NCBI RefSeq assembly: GCF_002250835.2
Contig: NZ_NOJY02000015.1
Location: forward strand, 24,031-88,030
Length of the DNA stretch: 64,000 nt
Reading direction: 5' to 3'
DNA from: Romboutsia weinsteinii
GTDB lineage: Bacteria; Bacillota; Clostridia; Peptostreptococcales; Peptostreptococcaceae
Below are positions 56,126-64,000 of the stretch, one piece after another. Made by a program: the position numbers and the translations under genes. The notes beneath the pieces are model-generated. The model saw nothing but the letters and a program-made list of their open reading frames with translations. It made no database searches and was not told where the DNA came from. Numbering within the stretch: position 1 is the stretch's first letter; the number at the start of each line of letters is the position of its first letter.

Positions 56126-57980
56126 TCAAAAAAGACCAAGAAAAGGACCAGGTGGAATGGGTATGGGCATGGGACCAATGGGCGGTTCAACAGCCAAAGC
56201 CAAAGATTTCAAAGGTACCATGAAAAAATTAATAGAGCATTTAAGACCATATAGATTTGCAATGCTACTTGTAGTTATATTTGCTATAGGCAGTGCAGCA
56301 TTTTCAATAATAGGACCAAAGATATTAGGAAATGCAACTACTAAGATATTTGAAGGATTAGTAAGTAAAGTGTCACAAAGTGGAGGTGGAATTGACTTTA
56401 CCTCTATAGGAAGAACATTAACTATATTGGTTGGACTTTATGTTACTAGTTCAATATTTTCATTTATACAAACTTTTATTACATCAGACATAGCACAAAA
56501 AGTTTCTTATAATTTAAGAAAAGAAATATCAGAGAAGATTAACCGTATGCCACTTAAGTATTTTGATCAAAATACACATGGAGAGGTACTATCTAAAGTT
56601 ACAAATGATGTTGATGCTATAAGTCAAAACTTAAATCAGATATTATCTCAAATGATAACATCTGCAACAACGATTATTGGAGTACTTATAATGATGCTAT
56701 CTATAAGTGTGTCAATGACTGTTGTGAGCTTATTAGTACTTCCGATATCTATGGTATTAATATCTGTGGTTGTAAAAAAATCACAAAAACACTTTAAAAA
56801 TCAACAAAAATATCTAGGTAATGCTAATGGACACGTAGAAGAGATGTATAGTGGACACAATATAATGAAAGCTTTTAATGGTGAAGAAAAGGCCATAGCT
56901 GAATTTGAAGAATTAAATGATAAATTATACAACTCTGCATGGAAGTCTCAGTTTTTATCAGGGATGATGATGCCTATAATGACATTTATAGGAAACTTAG
57001 GTTATGTAGTAGTTGCCATTATGGGTGGATACTTAACTATAAAAAATTCAATACAAGTCGGAGATATACTGTCATTTACTCAGTACACAAGAACTTTTAT
57101 GCAACCTATAGCTCAAACTGCTCAAATTGCCAATGTAATGCAGGCAACTGCAGCGGCAGCAGAAAGAGTATTTGAGTTCTTAGAAGAGGAAGAAGAAAGT
57201 GTAGATCCTGTTAACTTTGTAAGTACAGAGGATATAAAAGGTGAAGTATCATTTAAGAATGTTAACTTCGGATATAATAAAGAACAAACAATAATAAATG
57301 ATTTCTCTATAAATGTAAAACCTGGTCAAAAAGTTGCGATAGTAGGTCCTACTGGGGCTGGAAAGACTACTATAGTAAAGTTATTAATGAGATTCTATGA
57401 TATAAACAGTGGCCAAATCTTAGTAGATGGTCATGATATAAAAGACTTTAAACGTAATGATTTACGTAAGATCTTTGGTATGGTTTTACAGGATACTTGG
57501 CTGTTTAGTGGTAATATAATGGAAAATATTCGTTATGGTAAACTAGATGCTAGTGATGAAGAAGTTATTAAAGCTGCAAAACTTGCACATGCACATCACT
57601 TTATTAAGACTCAAGCCGGCGGATATAAGATGGAAATAAATGAAGAGGCAAATAATATATCCCAAGGTCAAAAGCAGTTATTAACTATTGCTAGAGCAAT
57701 ACTTGCAGATCCTAAGATACTTATATTAGATGAAGCTACAAGTTCTGTTGATACTCGTACAGAAGTATTAATTCAAAAGGCTATGGACAATCTTATGGAA
57801 GGTAGAACAAGCTTTATAATAGCTCATAGATTGTCTACTATAAGAGAAGCTGACGTAATATTAGTAATGAAAGATGGAGATATAGTAGAGCAAGGAAACC
57901 ATGAAACATTATTAAAAGCAAATGGATTCTATGCAAGTTTATATAATAGTCAATTTGAAAATGAAGATCAAGCTTCATAA
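56118..57980 (+). CDS. ABC exporter subunit B with catalytic site
   Basis: A 620-residue half-exporter. It opens with a Gly/Met-rich basic tail (GGMGMGMGPMGG), then six helices and an ATPase domain. Walker A GPTGAGKTT, Walker B LILDEATSSVD with intact Glu, and switch His in IIAHRLST are canonical, while the signature is altered (ISQGQKQLL). It complements subunit A: the pair forms one normal and one degenerate ATP site, as in BmrCD- or LmrCD-type multidrug exporters. AAGGAGG precedes the ATG. Confidence 0.93.
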   Translation: MSNQKRPRKGPGGMGMGMGPMGGSTAKAKDFKGTMKKLIEHLRPYRFAMLLVVIFAIGSAAFSIIGPKILGNATTKIFEGLVSKVSQSGGGIDFTSIGRTLTILVGLYVTSSIFSFIQTFITSDIAQKVSYNLRKEISEKINRMPLKYFDQNTHGEVLSKVTNDVDAISQNLNQILSQMITSATTIIGVLIMMLSISVSMTVVSLLVLPISMVLISVVVKKSQKHFKNQQKYLGNANGHVEEMYSGHNIMKAFNGEEKAIAEFEELNDKLYNSAWKSQFLSGMMMPIMTFIGNLGYVVVAIMGGYLTIKNSIQVGDILSFTQYTRTFMQPIAQTAQIANVMQATAAAAERVFEFLEEEEESVDPVNFVSTEDIKGEVSFKNVNFGYNKEQTIINDFSINVKPGQKVAIVGPTGAGKTTIVKLLMRFYDINSGQILVDGHDIKDFKRNDLRKIFGMVLQDTWLFSGNIMENIRYGKLDASDEEVIKAAKLAHAHHFIKTQAGGYKMEINEEANNISQGQKQLLTIARAILADPKILILDEATSSVDTRTEVLIQKAMDNLMEGRTSFIIAHRLSTIREADVILVMKDGDIVEQGNHETLLKANGFYASLYNSQFENEDQAS

Positions 57981-58002
57981 AATAAACAAATAGAAATAGA
58001 TT

Positions 58003-58041
58003 AAAAAGATATTCCAATTAATTATTGGAATATCTTTTTTT
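58003..58041 (+). terminator. Terminator of the ABC exporter operon
   Basis: AAAAAGATATTCCAAT and ATTGGAATATCTTTTT pair perfectly over 16 bases around TAATT, then more T. Confidence 0.93.
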
Positions 58042-58124
58042 GAAATTGTTTTAATTATATCTATAAGCTAAAATAATATAGTGAGGTTAAATTATTATAC
58101 ATAGAATTGCAGGGAGTTGAGAAA

Positions 58125-59516
58125 ATGAGTAAAGTCAGTACAGATTTAGGGAAAGATAATATAGGGAAATTACTATTTCAATTAGCCACTCCAGCGATTA
58201 TTGCACAGCTTGTAAATTTACTATATAACATAGTTGATAGAATCTTTATAGGTAGGATGCAATATGGAGACATAGCTATGGCAGGGGTTGGTATAGCATC
58301 ACCAATAATATTAATAATATCGGCTTTTAGTAGTTTAATAGGTATGGGTGGTGCTCCACTAGTTGCTATAAAAATGGGTGAAAAAGATAATAGAGGTGCA
58401 GAAAAAATAATGAGTAATGCTTTTTCATGCCTTATTATATTATCCATAATCTTAACTATATTATTTCAGATTTTTAAAGAGCCTATGTTATGGAAATTTG
58501 GTGCAAGTGAGGCGACTATTAAATACTCTATAGATTACTTAGGGATATATTTAATAGGTACGATTTTTGTTCAAATTGCTTTAGGGATGAATTCGTTCAT
58601 TAATACACAAGGGTTTGCGAGAATAGGCATGACAACCGTGATGATAGGTGCAATAATAAATATAATTTTGGACCCTATACTTATTTATGGATTTAATATG
58701 GGGGTAAAAGGAGCTGCTACAGCTACAGTAATATCACAATCAGTGTCAGCAGTATGGGTTTTAAAGTTCCTATTTGGAAAGAAAAGTATACTAAAAATTA
58801 GAAGAGAGTTTATTATACCAAAGTTAAAGATAATGTTACCTGTCTTAGGTCTTGGGATAGCACCATTCATAATGCAATCAACAGAGAGTATAGTGCTGGT
58901 TACATTAAATAGTAGGCTTCAGATGTTTGGAGGAGACTTAGCTGTTGGTGCAATGACTATAATGAGTAGTATAATGCAAATTATAACAATGCCAGCTACG
59001 GGATTATCTCAAGGATCTCAACCAATAATAAGTTATAATTTTGGAGCTAAACAAATTGATAGAGTAAAGAAAACATTTAAGTTGTGTATTTCATTGTGTT
59101 TTTCTTATACTACTTTTATGTGGATAATGCTTATGATTGTACCTAAATTATTTGTAAAAGTATTTAATAATGATCCAGCTTTACTTGGAATAGCTAGTTG
59201 GAGCATAAAGGTATATTTTGCTGGAATATTTATGTTTGGTATTCAAATGGCATGCCAGCAAACTTTCTTAGCACTTGGGCAGGCAAAGATATCATTATTT
59301 CTAGCACTACTTAGAAAAATATTTTTGTTAGTTCCATTAGTATTTATTCTGCCTAATTTTATAGATAATAAGCTATTTGCGACATTATTATCAGAGCCTA
59401 TCGCTGATGTAGTTGCGGCTGCAACTACAGCTATATGCTTTGTTATATTTTATAAAAAGACATTAATGAATATAGAAAAAGAATTTAATAATGAAAAAAA
59501 TAATGTAATTAACTAA
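58125..59516 (+). CDS. MATE-family efflux transporter
   Basis: A 463-residue protein with about twelve membrane helices in two MatE repeats. LATPAIIAQLVNLLYNIVDRI and GVGIASPIILIISAFSSLIGMGGAPL match the N-terminal repeat, and GLSQGSQPIISYNFGAKQ the second. It exports drugs or metabolites by Na+ or H+ exchange. ATG 58125 follows AGGGAG; the frame opens six codons earlier at a TTG without spacing. It is a single unit with its own terminator. Confidence 0.92.
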   Translation: MSKVSTDLGKDNIGKLLFQLATPAIIAQLVNLLYNIVDRIFIGRMQYGDIAMAGVGIASPIILIISAFSSLIGMGGAPLVAIKMGEKDNRGAEKIMSNAFSCLIILSIILTILFQIFKEPMLWKFGASEATIKYSIDYLGIYLIGTIFVQIALGMNSFINTQGFARIGMTTVMIGAIINIILDPILIYGFNMGVKGAATATVISQSVSAVWVLKFLFGKKSILKIRREFIIPKLKIMLPVLGLGIAPFIMQSTESIVLVTLNSRLQMFGGDLAVGAMTIMSSIMQIITMPATGLSQGSQPIISYNFGAKQIDRVKKTFKLCISLCFSYTTFMWIMLMIVPKLFVKVFNNDPALLGIASWSIKVYFAGIFMFGIQMACQQTFLALGQAKISLFLALLRKIFLLVPLVFILPNFIDNKLFATLLSEPIADVVAAATTAICFVIFYKKTLMNIEKEFNNEKNNVIN

Positions 59517-59530
59517 ATATATTTATTATT

Positions 59531-59563
59531 AATGGCGAACTTTAGAAGAGTTCGCTATTTTTT
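59531..59563 (+). terminator. Terminator after the MATE gene
   Basis: AATGGCGAACT and AGTTCGCTATT pair with one G-U, followed by a T-run. Confidence 0.9.
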
Positions 59564-59788
59564 GTAGTTTAATTATAAATATTAACTTTATATAAGATTA
59601 AATGTAGAAAGAAAATTAAAGGTAATAAGTGGAATCATAATGAATATAATCTTTGTAGGTGAAATTAAGAAATTTGAAAATTTTATTCACAATAATATTG
59701 AAATATTAAATTTATCCTGTGAGTTTAAATGAATTTCTTAATTATAATCAATGATAAGAATATTTATCGTACTGGTATTATAAATAAG

Positions 59789-59816
59789 AGTCTAGCTCAT
59801 TGAGTTAGACTTTTTT
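59789..59816 (+). terminator. Orphan intrinsic terminator upstream of the methyltransferase
   Basis: AGTCTAGCTC and GAGTTAGACT pair around ATT, followed by six T. No coding region ends here; it lies 40 bases before a start codon. Confidence 0.85.
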
Positions 59817-59855
59817 GTTATAAATATATAAATATTAGGGGGAGAAGATTTAGCA

Positions 59856-60473
59856 ATGATGTTAGAAGGTACTAGAGAGCAGATGAATTATGATTTAGAC
59901 GATTATGGAAGCACGAGCAAAGTATACATACTGAAAGATTTAATACAAAAATATATGCCTAGTATTGAAGGTAGGAATTTAAAGGTACTAGATATTGGGT
60001 ATGGTTCTGAATCTTTAGCTATATTTATGGCATCATTAGGTCATGATGTTACATCTATTGATTGTTCAGAAGAGGTGCTAAAAAAATCTATGAAAAACTC
60101 AGGTGAATATAGGAATATTATAAAGTTCAAGAAAATGGATGCACAAAGCCTTCATTTTAAAGACAACTCATTTGATTTAATAGTTGCAAAAAATCTTATA
60201 AGCAGCTTAGATTACCCAAGTATGGCATATAGAGAATGGTATAGAGTTTTATCTCCAGGTGGAAAGATTATAAATTTTGATATAAAAGATACTATAACTA
60301 AATATAGACCACTTAGCAATATAGAAAGGCCATCTTGGGATGTAGATACATTACTAGAGATTGGTTTTAACAAGGTTAAAGTTAAAAATAACGTAAAAAG
60401 TCAAGGATTGCAAGCAGACGATTCTATAAATTACTCTGAATCATTGATGTTTATGGTTGTTTCAGAAAAATAA
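59856..60473 (+). CDS. Class I SAM-dependent methyltransferase
   Basis: A 205-residue methyltransferase. Motif I VLDIGYGSESLAIFMASLGH departs a little from DxGxGxG, the acidic motif VTSIDCSEEVL follows, and FDLIVAKNLISSLDYP with WYRVLSPGGKII give the later motifs of the Methyltransf_11 group. The substrate is unknown. AGGGGGA lies upstream; ATGs at 59856 and 59859 are both possible. It lies downstream of an orphan terminator, so expression may be attenuated. Confidence 0.85.
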   Translation: MMLEGTREQMNYDLDDYGSTSKVYILKDLIQKYMPSIEGRNLKVLDIGYGSESLAIFMASLGHDVTSIDCSEEVLKKSMKNSGEYRNIIKFKKMDAQSLHFKDNSFDLIVAKNLISSLDYPSMAYREWYRVLSPGGKIINFDIKDTITKYRPLSNIERPSWDVDTLLEIGFNKVKVKNNVKSQGLQADDSINYSESLMFMVVSEK

Positions 60474-60503
60474 ATAAAAAACTCCCCAAAAAATTAAAAA
60501 AAG

Positions 60504-60562
60504 TTGTTTAGACTTAAAAGCACCGGGTATATATGATATTATAATAATAGTAATGATTACTA
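60504..60562 (+). promoter_or_regulatory. Promoter and PerR-type box of the reverse rubrerythrin
   Basis: TTGTTT (60504-60509) with TATATA (60528-60533) is a possible promoter. TAGTAATGATTACTA (60548-60562) is a perfect 7-1-7 inverted repeat, the geometry of PerR and Fur boxes, placed near the predicted start, where it would repress. Confidence 0.6.
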
Positions 60563-60595
60563 CTTTTAAAATAAAAATTGGGAGGAAATAAAATT

Positions 60596-61141
60596 ATGAA
60601 GAAATTTGTTTGTACAGTATGTGGTTATATACATGAAGGAGAAACTGCTCCAGAGCTATGTCCAGTATGTAAAGTAGGAGCTGACAAGTTTGAAGAAATG
60701 TCAGGAGAAATGGTATGGGCTGATGAGCACAGAATAGGTGCAGCAGCTGGTGTTGATGAAGAGATATTAGAAGGATTAAGAGCTAACTTTACTGGAGAAT
60801 GTACAGAAGTTGGAATGTACTTAGCAATGAGTAGACAAGCAGATAGAGAAGGATACCCAGAAGTTGCTGAAGCTTATAAGAGAATAGCTTTCGAAGAAGC
60901 TGAGCATGCTGCTAAATTCGCTGAATTATTAGGAGAAGTAGTAGTTGCAGATACTAAGAAAAACCTAGAAGCTAGAGTTGAAGCTGAATACGGAGCAACT
61001 GAAGGAAAATTAAAAATAGCTAAAAAAGCTAAAGAATTAGGATTAGATGCTATACATGATACAGTTCATGAAATGTGTAAAGATGAAGCTAGACATGGTA
61101 AAGCGTTCTTAGGATTATTAGAAAGACACTTTGGAAAGTAA
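60596..61141 (+). CDS. Reverse rubrerythrin (NADH peroxidase component)
   Basis: A 181-residue reverse rubrerythrin: the rubredoxin domain comes first (Cys6, 9, 22, 25 in CTVCG and CPVCK), followed by a ferritin-like diiron domain ([37 protein letters not shown]). These proteins reduce hydrogen peroxide, protecting clostridia from oxygen. ATG 60596 follows GGAGG by 10 bases. Codon choice and the strong site suggest high expression. A PerR-type box lies upstream. Confidence 0.94.
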   Translation: MKKFVCTVCGYIHEGETAPELCPVCKVGADKFEEMSGEMVWADEHRIGAAAGVDEEILEGLRANFTGECTEVGMYLAMSRQADREGYPEVAEAYKRIAFEEAEHAAKFAELLGEVVVADTKKNLEARVEAEYGATEGKLKIAKKAKELGLDAIHDTVHEMCKDEARHGKAFLGLLERHFGK

Positions 61142-61165
61142 GATTAATCTCAAATAATATATAAT

Positions 61166-61199
61166 AAAAAAATAGGTGGATATTCACCTATTTTTTTAT
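61166..61199. terminator. Bidirectional terminator between the rubrerythrin and abgT
   Basis: AAAAAAATAGGTG (61166-61178) pairs with CACCTATTTTTTT (61185-61197), with A- and T-runs for both converging genes. Confidence 0.93.
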
Positions 61200-62722
61200 T
61201 ATATAAATATTCCAACCCCTGGACCAAGTGGTATTTTAAAGAAGAACCATACTATAGCAAGTAAAGTCCAAGTTATCATCATTGCAATTGTGTATGGAAT
61301 CATAGTTGAAATGACTGTACCCATACCATATTTCTTATCATACTGTTGAGCTAAGGCAATAATAATAGGTATATAAGAGAATAGTGGTGATATTATATTT
61401 GTAGTAGAATCACCTATTCTATATAATAATTGAGTTAAAGCAGGATTATATCCTAACATATAGAACATGGGTATAAATATTGGTGCTAGAAGGGTCCATT
61501 TTGCAGAACCACTTCCTATAAATAGGTTTATAAAAGAGCAAAGAAGTATGAACATTATAAACAAAGGTATTCCTTTCAAATTCATAAATTCTAATAGCTC
61601 AGCACCATATACAGCTATTACATAACCAATATTACTCCAGTTGAAATACGCTATAAATTGACCTATAATGAATACTAAAACTATATAAGAACTCATTGTA
61701 CCTATTGATTTTGTCATAAATGCAGGCACATCTGCTGCTGACTTTATTGTACCTACTGTCTTTCCATATATTATACCTATTGATACAAACCAAATAATTA
61801 ATATAGGAGCAATACTGTTTATAAGTGGGGATTTCTGAATTATAGATCCTGTTTCAGGATTTCTTAAAAAACTATTTTCCGGAATAGTAGCTGCAGCAAT
61901 TAATAAAATAAACATTACTGTAAATAAGCCGGCATATTTTAAACCTTTTCTTTCTATATCTGTAACCCTATCATTATTTACTTTGATTTTACCATTGTAC
62001 TTTCCAAGCCTAGGCTCTATAAATCTCTCTGTAACAATAGCACCAACAACTGAAAGTAAAAAAGTAGATGCAATCATGAAATACCAGTTATCAGCTATAC
62101 CGACATGCATATTTGGATCAATAATTTTTACAGCTTCGGTAGATATACCGGACAACAGTGCATCGGTTCCGCTTATCATAAGATTTGCGCTAAATCCTGC
62201 AGTAGTTGCTGCATATCCAATTGCAATACCTGCTAAAGGATGCCTGTCCATAGATACAAATATCATAGCAGAAATTACAGGTACTACTACTATAGCAGCA
62301 TCGGATGCTAAGTTACCACATATACCTATAAACATTATCATAATAGTTACTAATTTAGGAGAAGCTCCTAATATTGAATTTCTCATGAATGTAGAGATTA
62401 GACCTGAATGTTCTGCAACACCGATACCTATAGTCATAGATAAAATCAAGCCAAGTGGTGCAAATCCAGAGAAGTTGGTGATTAAGTTTTCTAGAATAAA
62501 TACAATTCCTTCAGCTGAAAGTAAATTTCTTACAGATACAATTTCGCTAGTTGCTGGATTTTCAACATTCACACCTATTATGTTTAGAAAACAAGAAAGA
62601 ATAACTATTATTAATGTTAGATAAAAGAATAATAAAAATGGATGTGGTATTTTGTTACCTACTTTTTCAATCCAAGCAAGTATTCCACCATTTTTCTCTT
62701 TGCCAATAGATTTAGTTGACAT
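61199..62722 (-). CDS. AbgT-family transporter
   Basis: A 507-residue membrane protein with about 11-13 helices. PHPFLLFFYL, GYAATTAGFSANLMISGTDALL, GSGSAKWTLLAPIFIPMF and GDSTTNIISPLFSYIPIII match AbgT. Family members import p-aminobenzoyl-glutamate or export sulfonamides. An M20 amidohydrolase is transcribed divergently, so uptake and hydrolysis of an acyl or aminobenzoyl amino acid is the likely joint role. AAAGGGGG precedes the start on the minus strand. Confidence 0.92.
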   Translation of the reverse strand: MSTKSIGKEKNGGILAWIEKVGNKIPHPFLLFFYLTLIIVILSCFLNIIGVNVENPATSEIVSVRNLLSAEGIVFILENLITNFSGFAPLGLILSMTIGIGVAEHSGLISTFMRNSILGASPKLVTIMIMFIGICGNLASDAAIVVVPVISAMIFVSMDRHPLAGIAIGYAATTAGFSANLMISGTDALLSGISTEAVKIIDPNMHVGIADNWYFMIASTFLLSVVGAIVTERFIEPRLGKYNGKIKVNNDRVTDIERKGLKYAGLFTVMFILLIAAATIPENSFLRNPETGSIIQKSPLINSIAPILIIWFVSIGIIYGKTVGTIKSAADVPAFMTKSIGTMSSYIVLVFIIGQFIAYFNWSNIGYVIAVYGAELLEFMNLKGIPLFIMFILLCSFINLFIGSGSAKWTLLAPIFIPMFYMLGYNPALTQLLYRIGDSTTNIISPLFSYIPIIIALAQQYDKKYGMGTVISTMIPYTIAMMITWTLLAIVWFFFKIPLGPGVGIFI

Positions 62723-62780
62723 TAATTTAATACCCCCTTTTATTAAATTTTCTGTATATTTTGAATTTTATCACAAAAAC

Positions 62781-62807
62781 TTGCTAAATTCTATAATGTT
62801 TTGCTAA
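62781..62807. promoter_or_regulatory. Direct repeat in the abgT/amidohydrolase divergent promoter
   Basis: TTGCTAA occurs at 62781-62787 and 62801-62807, two helical turns apart, in the 124-base region between two divergent genes. It could be a shared operator. Confidence 0.35.
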
Positions 62808-62846
62808 TATTATGATATAGGGAAAATATTAGAGAGGGGAATAGAT

Positions 62847-64000
62847 ATGGAGAGCATTGGAGTTTTAAGTATTGAAGAACTAATAAATAAGTATATTGCC
62901 GATGTAATTAAAATAAGACGAACTATTCATGAAAACCCAGAGCTAAGCTTAAAAGAAGAAAAGACATCTCAGTTAGTATATGAAAAGTTAAAAGAAATGA
63001 ATTTAGAAGTACAAAAAGGTATAGGTAAAACAGGTGTAGTAGCAAATCTTAATTCAGATACGACAGGCAAAACATTAATGTTAAGAGCTGATATGGATGC
63101 TCTTCCGATTCATGAAACTACTGATTTAGATTTTAAATCTAAAGTAGAAGGAGTAATGCATGCCTGTGGACACGATGTTCATACATCAATACTACTTGGG
63201 GCAGCCAAAGTACTTAGTGAAATAAAAGATGATATACCTGGAAATGTTAAGTTTGTATTTCAGCCAGCTGAGGAAAATAATCCAGTAGGCGGAGCACCTT
63301 TAATGATAGAAGAAGGAGTACTTGAGAATCCAAGAGTAGATGCTGCATTAGGTATGCATGTGTGGGATTTACCCGTAGGTATGGTGGCTACTAAAAAAGG
63401 ACCTATAATGTCTCAATCGGATAGAATATTTATCACGATAAAAGGAAAAAGTGCTCATGGATCTGCACCACATATGGGCAATGATGCGATAGTTTGCGCA
63501 GGTTATCTTATAACAGCACTTCAAACTATTGTAAGTAGAAATATAAGTCCAGCAGATAGTGCAGTAGTTACTATATCAACTGTCCATGGTGGCATAAGAT
63601 ACAATGTTATAGCTGATGAGGTAAAACTTGAAGGAACAGTTAGATGTTCATCACCAAGTGTGGGAGAGTATTTACCTAATAGAATAGAAGAAATAATTAA
63701 AGGTATATGTGATACGTACAATTGTGAATATGAATTTAAGTATGGATATGGATATCCTGTAACATATAATGACCCCAATTTAGCTCAAAGTGTACTTTCG
63801 TCATTAAGAAATAACTTAGGAGAGGAATCTGTAATGGAATTAGAATATCCAGCAACAGGAGGGGAAGATTTCTCATTTTTCACTAGAGAAGTACCATCAA
63901 ATTTCATGTTTTTAGGATGTAAATCAGAAGAAAATAAAGATACATGTATAATACATAATCCAAATTTTGTATGTGATGAGGATTGTATAGCTTATGGTAT
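62847..64000 (+). CDS. M20D amidohydrolase (3' end outside window)
   Basis: A frame open from ATG 62847, behind AGAGGGGAA, to the window end, 384 codons, probably nearly complete since the family is about 390 residues. MHACGHDVHTS holds the metal ligands (Cys107, His109), QPAEE carries the catalytic Glu and a ligand Glu, GMHVWDLPVG gives another His, and KSAHGSAPHMG is the dimer-domain motif. It hydrolyses N-acyl or aminobenzoyl amino acids, or related amides. The divergent AbgT transporter supports this. Confidence 0.93.
   Translation, partial: MESIGVLSIEELINKYIADVIKIRRTIHENPELSLKEEKTSQLVYEKLKEMNLEVQKGIGKTGVVANLNSDTTGKTLMLRADMDALPIHETTDLDFKSKVEGVMHACGHDVHTSILLGAAKVLSEIKDDIPGNVKFVFQPAEENNPVGGAPLMIEEGVLENPRVDAALGMHVWDLPVGMVATKKGPIMSQSDRIFITIKGKSAHGSAPHMGNDAIVCAGYLITALQTIVSRNISPADSAVVTISTVHGGIRYNVIADEVKLEGTVRCSSPSVGEYLPNRIEEIIKGICDTYNCEYEFKYGYGYPVTYNDPNLAQSVLSSLRNNLGEESVMELEYPATGGEDFSFFTREVPSNFMFLGCKSEENKDTCIIHNPNFVCDEDCIAYG

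Larger units (their letters stand above)
59517..59855 (+). other. Intergenic region with an extra hairpin and an orphan terminator
   Basis: 339 bases with no gene. After the MATE terminator (59531-59563) it contains a long inverted repeat, AATTAAGAAATT (59663-59674) with AATTTCTTAATT (59732-59743), and an intrinsic terminator (59789-59816) that is not behind any gene. Together they look like a leader with an attenuator, or a small RNA gene. Confidence 0.5.

Noticed and set aside
61983..62624. 213-codon plus-strand frame opposite abgT
   Set aside because: Antisense shadow of the transporter gene; composition reflects the reverse of membrane helices.

Overview
This AT-rich 64 kb window is from a low-GC, anaerobic Gram-positive bacterium. 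The genes read cleanly with standard AGGAGG-type ribosome binding sites, and TTG or GTG starts occur. Anaerobic chemistry is well represented: hybrid-cluster protein, reverse rubrerythrin, tungstate uptake and iron-dependent alcohol dehydrogenase. A glycogen operon lying near a speA-speD-speE-speB cluster resembles, from memory, the layout in Clostridioides difficile, so I infer a member of the Peptostreptococcaceae. Species cannot be set from the window alone. I saw no rRNA, tRNA, insertion sequence, prophage or CRISPR array; this looks like core chromosome.

Left part (1-25.6 kb): the end of a glycogen operon (glgA 3' end, glgP, a GH13 glucan hydrolase); a single-stranded DNA binding protein; moaB-moaA-moaC for the first molybdopterin steps; an iron alcohol dehydrogenase; a dicarboxylate/glutamate symporter; an ACT-domain protein; mprF and a MerR regulator; the spermidine operon speA-speD-speE-speB with metK at its end, which can take arginine to spermidine and make its own S-adenosylmethionine; a YkvI-like membrane protein; an orphan histidine kinase; an unrecognised 289-residue protein; and, on the minus strand, a GtrA-like protein and a small tandem-repeat beta protein.

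Centre (25.9-38.7 kb): a tungsten block, tupB-tupC-tupA, then a half-length relative of aldehyde:ferredoxin oxidoreductase, a plain MoeA, and a second MoeA fused to a periplasmic-binding-protein-like domain. This is the most unusual part of the window. RNase J, a MacB-type ABC pair with a large coiled-coil permease, and a 65-residue cysteine-rich membrane miniprotein follow.

Right part (38.9-64 kb): a DUF1846 protein, dinB with a LexA-like box, the ribose operon rbsK-D-A-C-B with a cre-like site, an unusually long glutamine synthetase-like protein, hcp facing an HcpR-type Crp/Fnr regulator with a CRP-like palindrome upstream of hcp, a secreted CAP-domain protein with 54-base tandem repeats and a long leader, thioredoxin, a MarR regulator opposite a heterodimeric ABC exporter with an operator-like inverted repeat just past a strong promoter, a MATE exporter, a methyltransferase, a reverse rubrerythrin behind a 7-1-7 PerR-type box, and a divergent AbgT transporter / M20 amidohydrolase pair, the latter cut by the window end.

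Most transcription units end in clear intrinsic terminators. Regulatory sites were found by eye, so they are candidates rather than demonstrated sites.
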